In this document: piece by piece, positions 62,138 to 64,000 of the stretch
Layout of the letters: the number at the start of each line of letters is the position of its first letter
Position numbering within the stretch: the stretch's first letter is position 1
DNA from: UBA987 sp002292105
GTDB lineage: Bacteria; Bacteroidota; Bacteroidia; NS11-12g; UBA9320
Assembly (NCBI GenBank): GCA_943846675.1
Contig: OX044357.1
Span: 1,054,001 to 1,118,000, forward strand
Length of the DNA stretch: 64,000 nucleotides
Reading direction: 5' to 3'
The notes under the pieces: generated by a model
Database searches by the model: none
The model's input: only the letters and a program-made list of their open reading frames with translations
Told to the model about the DNA's origin: nothing
Position numbers and translations under genes: made by a program

Positions 62138-64000
62138 TCATTCTGTATTTGATTGAGAACGTAAACCATCATATTGGGCTTCAACACGATAAATATAGTC
62201 TTGATTACACATTAATGAGTCAGTAAAGTGAAGTGTTGTGCCGCTTACTGTACCCGCTTTTTCAAATGCTATCCCATCCGCACTGCGGAATATAACATAC
62301 CTGTCTACCTTGACCCAACCGCTGTATGACGTCCAATCCAGGTTTAGAGCAAAAAGTCCTCCCTTAGTAACCGTTAAGATAACAGGGCAATGTGCCATGG
62401 ATGGTGCGCCTATTTCGTCACATAGATTGGTATGTGTCATAGAAAAGCACCGTGCCAGTTTTATGTCGGTATAAGGAACAGTTGTTTGATTTTCTGCATT
62501 AGGTGTATTTTGATACACGATTTGCTTAGACTGGTTGTCTACAATTGTACTAAACTTAATGAAGTCAGGGTCTATGTCCTCCCACTGCACTACGATTTCT
62601 GAATTGTTTTTGATAGAAACCAATTTGATCTTTCCATCTGGGATTTCTTCAACACTTTTGATTGTAACCGTTGTGTCCACATCATGCGAACAGCCATTGT
62701 AATCCACTACTTTTAAATTCACATCGTTTCTTCCAGATTGGGAAAACACGTGAGAAAAGCTGGCGTGTGTTGTTGTGTCTGTATGGTTGTTTATCGTCCA
62801 GATGTAATCAATAATACCAATACGTGATAAAGGTTTTGCCGTAAACTCCGTTGGTTCATTTTTACACGGTAGAACGTCAATAACTACTTTGCTCACTGGA
62901 TTGGCTTTAACCGTGATGTCAAAATGACTAGTGTCGGAACAGTTGTTTTGATTGGTAACAATTAACTGTAGCAGGTGCGATCCAGGAGCGGAAATTGAAG
63001 GACTTACCGAATTTTCCGTAGAGATTTCTACGTCATCTAAAAGCCAACTTCTTGAAGTAATGTTGAGGCTCTCGTCTGTTAATGCGACTTGAACAGGAGA
63101 ACAGCCTTCAATTTCCTTATCCGATGGAATTGCTTTAGGGGTTTTTAGTACAAATACTGTATCACTGCTTTCTATTGCGGCAGCGCAACCCAAACTATCT
63201 TTTACATATAAACTTGGAATATATCGTTGAGACATTCCACTGTTTTGAACTGTGTATTCATGTGATTTGAATGACGTTGAATCTAGCGGAGTGTTGTCGT
63301 CATAATTGAGGTAATACTCTGCAGCATCAATGCTTTTGTTGACGAAATCCACTTGAAGGGGTTCGCAGCCAACGAAGTTTTTTATCTCGAAATCCGGCAC
63401 TGGGCCAAATACCCGAATAGCGTCTTTTATAGTGATTTCATCGGAACATCCGAGGTAACTCTTTGATGTAAGCGTCACATCAAAACCTTTGTCGAATCCA
63501 GTGTTACGATGATATATGTTGGCGATAAAGGTATCTGTCGTTGTGATCAAGCTACCGTCTCCAAAATCCCAAAAAAAGGTATCCGCATTTTCACTTAGTG
63601 TGTTGAACTGGGCGTAAGCGGGTGCACAGAATAGGTGCGTATCAGCCATTTCGAAGGCACTTTTTACAACCACAGCACGTACAATTTTAGTTGCAGTGTC
63701 AAAGCATTCATTTCTTTTTGAAGCAATTAAGTTGATTTCATACCAAGCATCATCTTTCATGATTAATCGGTTGGGTCTTACAGACTGACGTAAGGTGTAT
63801 TTCCCTGTAGAGTTAATGTCCCACTTATAGGATGTCGCATTTAAACTTGATGTGTTGTTTAATGGAATTGAATCCATCGCGCAAAGAGAGTCATTCGGGA
63901 TAGAGAAGTCAGCCTTAACACCTGCTGTAATGACTTGTGAGTACGTTTGAAATTGACAGTCCGTGCTATTTAAAATGTTGACATGAATGCGGTACGTACC
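62138..64000 (-). CDS. Large PKD-repeat T9SS surface protein, 5' end outside the window, ends at an in-frame TGA
   Basis: At least 620 aa; the frame is open to the window edge (it starts GTYRIHVNILNSTDC), so the annotated ATG at 63877 is internal. Several PKD domains are seen (TFFWDFGDGSLITTT, ATSYKWDINSTG, LQVDFVNKSIDAAEYYLNYD, RSWLLDDVEIS), then a fibronectin-like domain with a repeated Cys pattern. After SQSNTE the gene meets TGA, then continues in the same frame with NRPDYIRNEIPMDVKV. Such proteins are secreted by T9SS through a C-terminal sorting domain that here lies beyond the stop. Confidence 0.75.
   Translation of the reverse strand, partial: GTYRIHVNILNSTDCQFQTYSQVITAGVKADFSIPNDSLCAMDSIPLNNTSSLNATSYKWDINSTGKYTLRQSVRPNRLIMKDDAWYEINLIASKRNECFDTATKIVRAVVVKSAFEMADTHLFCAPAYAQFNTLSENADTFFWDFGDGSLITTTDTFIANIYHRNTGFDKGFDVTLTSKSYLGCSDEITIKDAIRVFGPVPDFEIKNFVGCEPLQVDFVNKSIDAAEYYLNYDDNTPLDSTSFKSHEYTVQNSGMSQRYIPSLYVKDSLGCAAAIESSDTVFVLKTPKAIPSDKEIEGCSPVQVALTDESLNITSRSWLLDDVEISTENSVSPSISAPGSHLLQLIVTNQNNCSDTSHFDITVKANPVSKVVIDVLPCKNEPTEFTAKPLSRIGIIDYIWTINNHTDTTTHASFSHVFSQSGRNDVNLKVVDYNGCSHDVDTTVTIKSVEEIPDGKIKLVSIKNNSEIVVQWEDIDPDFIKFSTIVDNQSKQIVYQNTPNAENQTTVPYTDIKLARCFSMTHTNLCDEIGAPSMAHCPVILTVTKGGLFALNLDWTSYSGWVKVDRYVIFRSADGIAFEKAGTVSGTTLHFTDSLMCNQDYIYRVEAQYDGLRSQSNTE

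Noticed and set aside
62138..62140. TGA read as selenocysteine or as a sense codon
   Set aside because: No convincing bacterial SECIS hairpin follows at once, and other genes here (recN, the YdeI-like gene) end with TGA, so the code is standard.

Overview
The window is a stretch of chromosome from a Bacteroidota bacterium, most likely Flavobacteriales or a close relative. Three things point there: perfect Bacteroidota-type promoters (TTTG, about 19 bp, TAnnTTTG), type IX secretion (T9SS) sorting domains of both type A and type B, and phylum-typical families such as M61 peptidase, Omp28-like, BT_3928-like, DUF1599 and DUF6089-like proteins. Shine-Dalgarno sequences are nearly absent. Coding density is high, except for three repeat-rich gaps (1-630, about 45.35-45.6 kb and 47.1-47.86 kb). 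I saw no rRNA, tRNA, CRISPR array, transposase or phage gene.

Layout. 1-630: non-coding, palindromic repeats. 0.6-11.6 kb: an ECF sigma factor with a membrane von Willebrand protein, DUF2797, two exported peptidases (M14, M61), pyruvate dehydrogenase E1 beta, and a tandem pair of outer-membrane beta-barrel paralogues. 11.7-28.4 kb: a merged str-S10-spc-alpha translation operon (rpsL to rplQ, including fusA, secY, infA and rpoA, but not tuf, adk or map). It has a clear promoter in front, a second one before infA, and a terminator after rplQ; rpmD and rpmJ are short but intact. 28.5-34.5 kb: hppD, a convergent pair of paralogous small exported proteins, lpxB, surE and recN. 34.7-38.6 kb: an accessory, cassette-like minus-strand block with truncated genes and shared non-coding motifs. 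38.8-45.4 kb: a cation-chloride-cotransporter-like permease, two hotdog thioesterases, a thioredoxin, an M28 peptidase and a GNAT acetyltransferase. 45.35-47.86 kb: two nearly identical small secreted proteins set among degenerate octanucleotide repeat arrays. 47.9-64 kb: an Omp28-like T9SS cargo, HU, a tightly overlapping aroK / permease / DoxX-like / DUF1599 operon, folP, an eIF1/SUI1-like factor, pckA, yidC, a glycosyltransferase, pdxH, ffh, and the 3' part of a large PKD-repeat T9SS protein.

How the genes work together: ribosome assembly, translation, Sec/SRP/YidC membrane insertion and RNA polymerase alpha make up the core. Around it lie cell-envelope genes (LpxB, beta-barrels, T9SS cargo, exported peptidases) and central metabolism (PdhB, PckA, HppD, folate, shikimate, B6).

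Most worth a second look: (1) lpxB is fused in frame to a lipoprotein that has its own signal peptide, and a single-base insertion would explain it; (2) the large T9SS protein at the right edge is cut by one in-frame TGA just before its sorting domain; (3) octamer repeat arrays flank the duplicated secreted-protein genes; (4) a YdeI-type gene and a strictosidine-synthase-type gene are both truncated at the same point; (5) several promoters lie so close to their ATG that leaderless transcripts are predicted. I found no complete new multi-gene system; the nearest candidate is the sigma factor plus membrane anti-sigma-like vWA protein.
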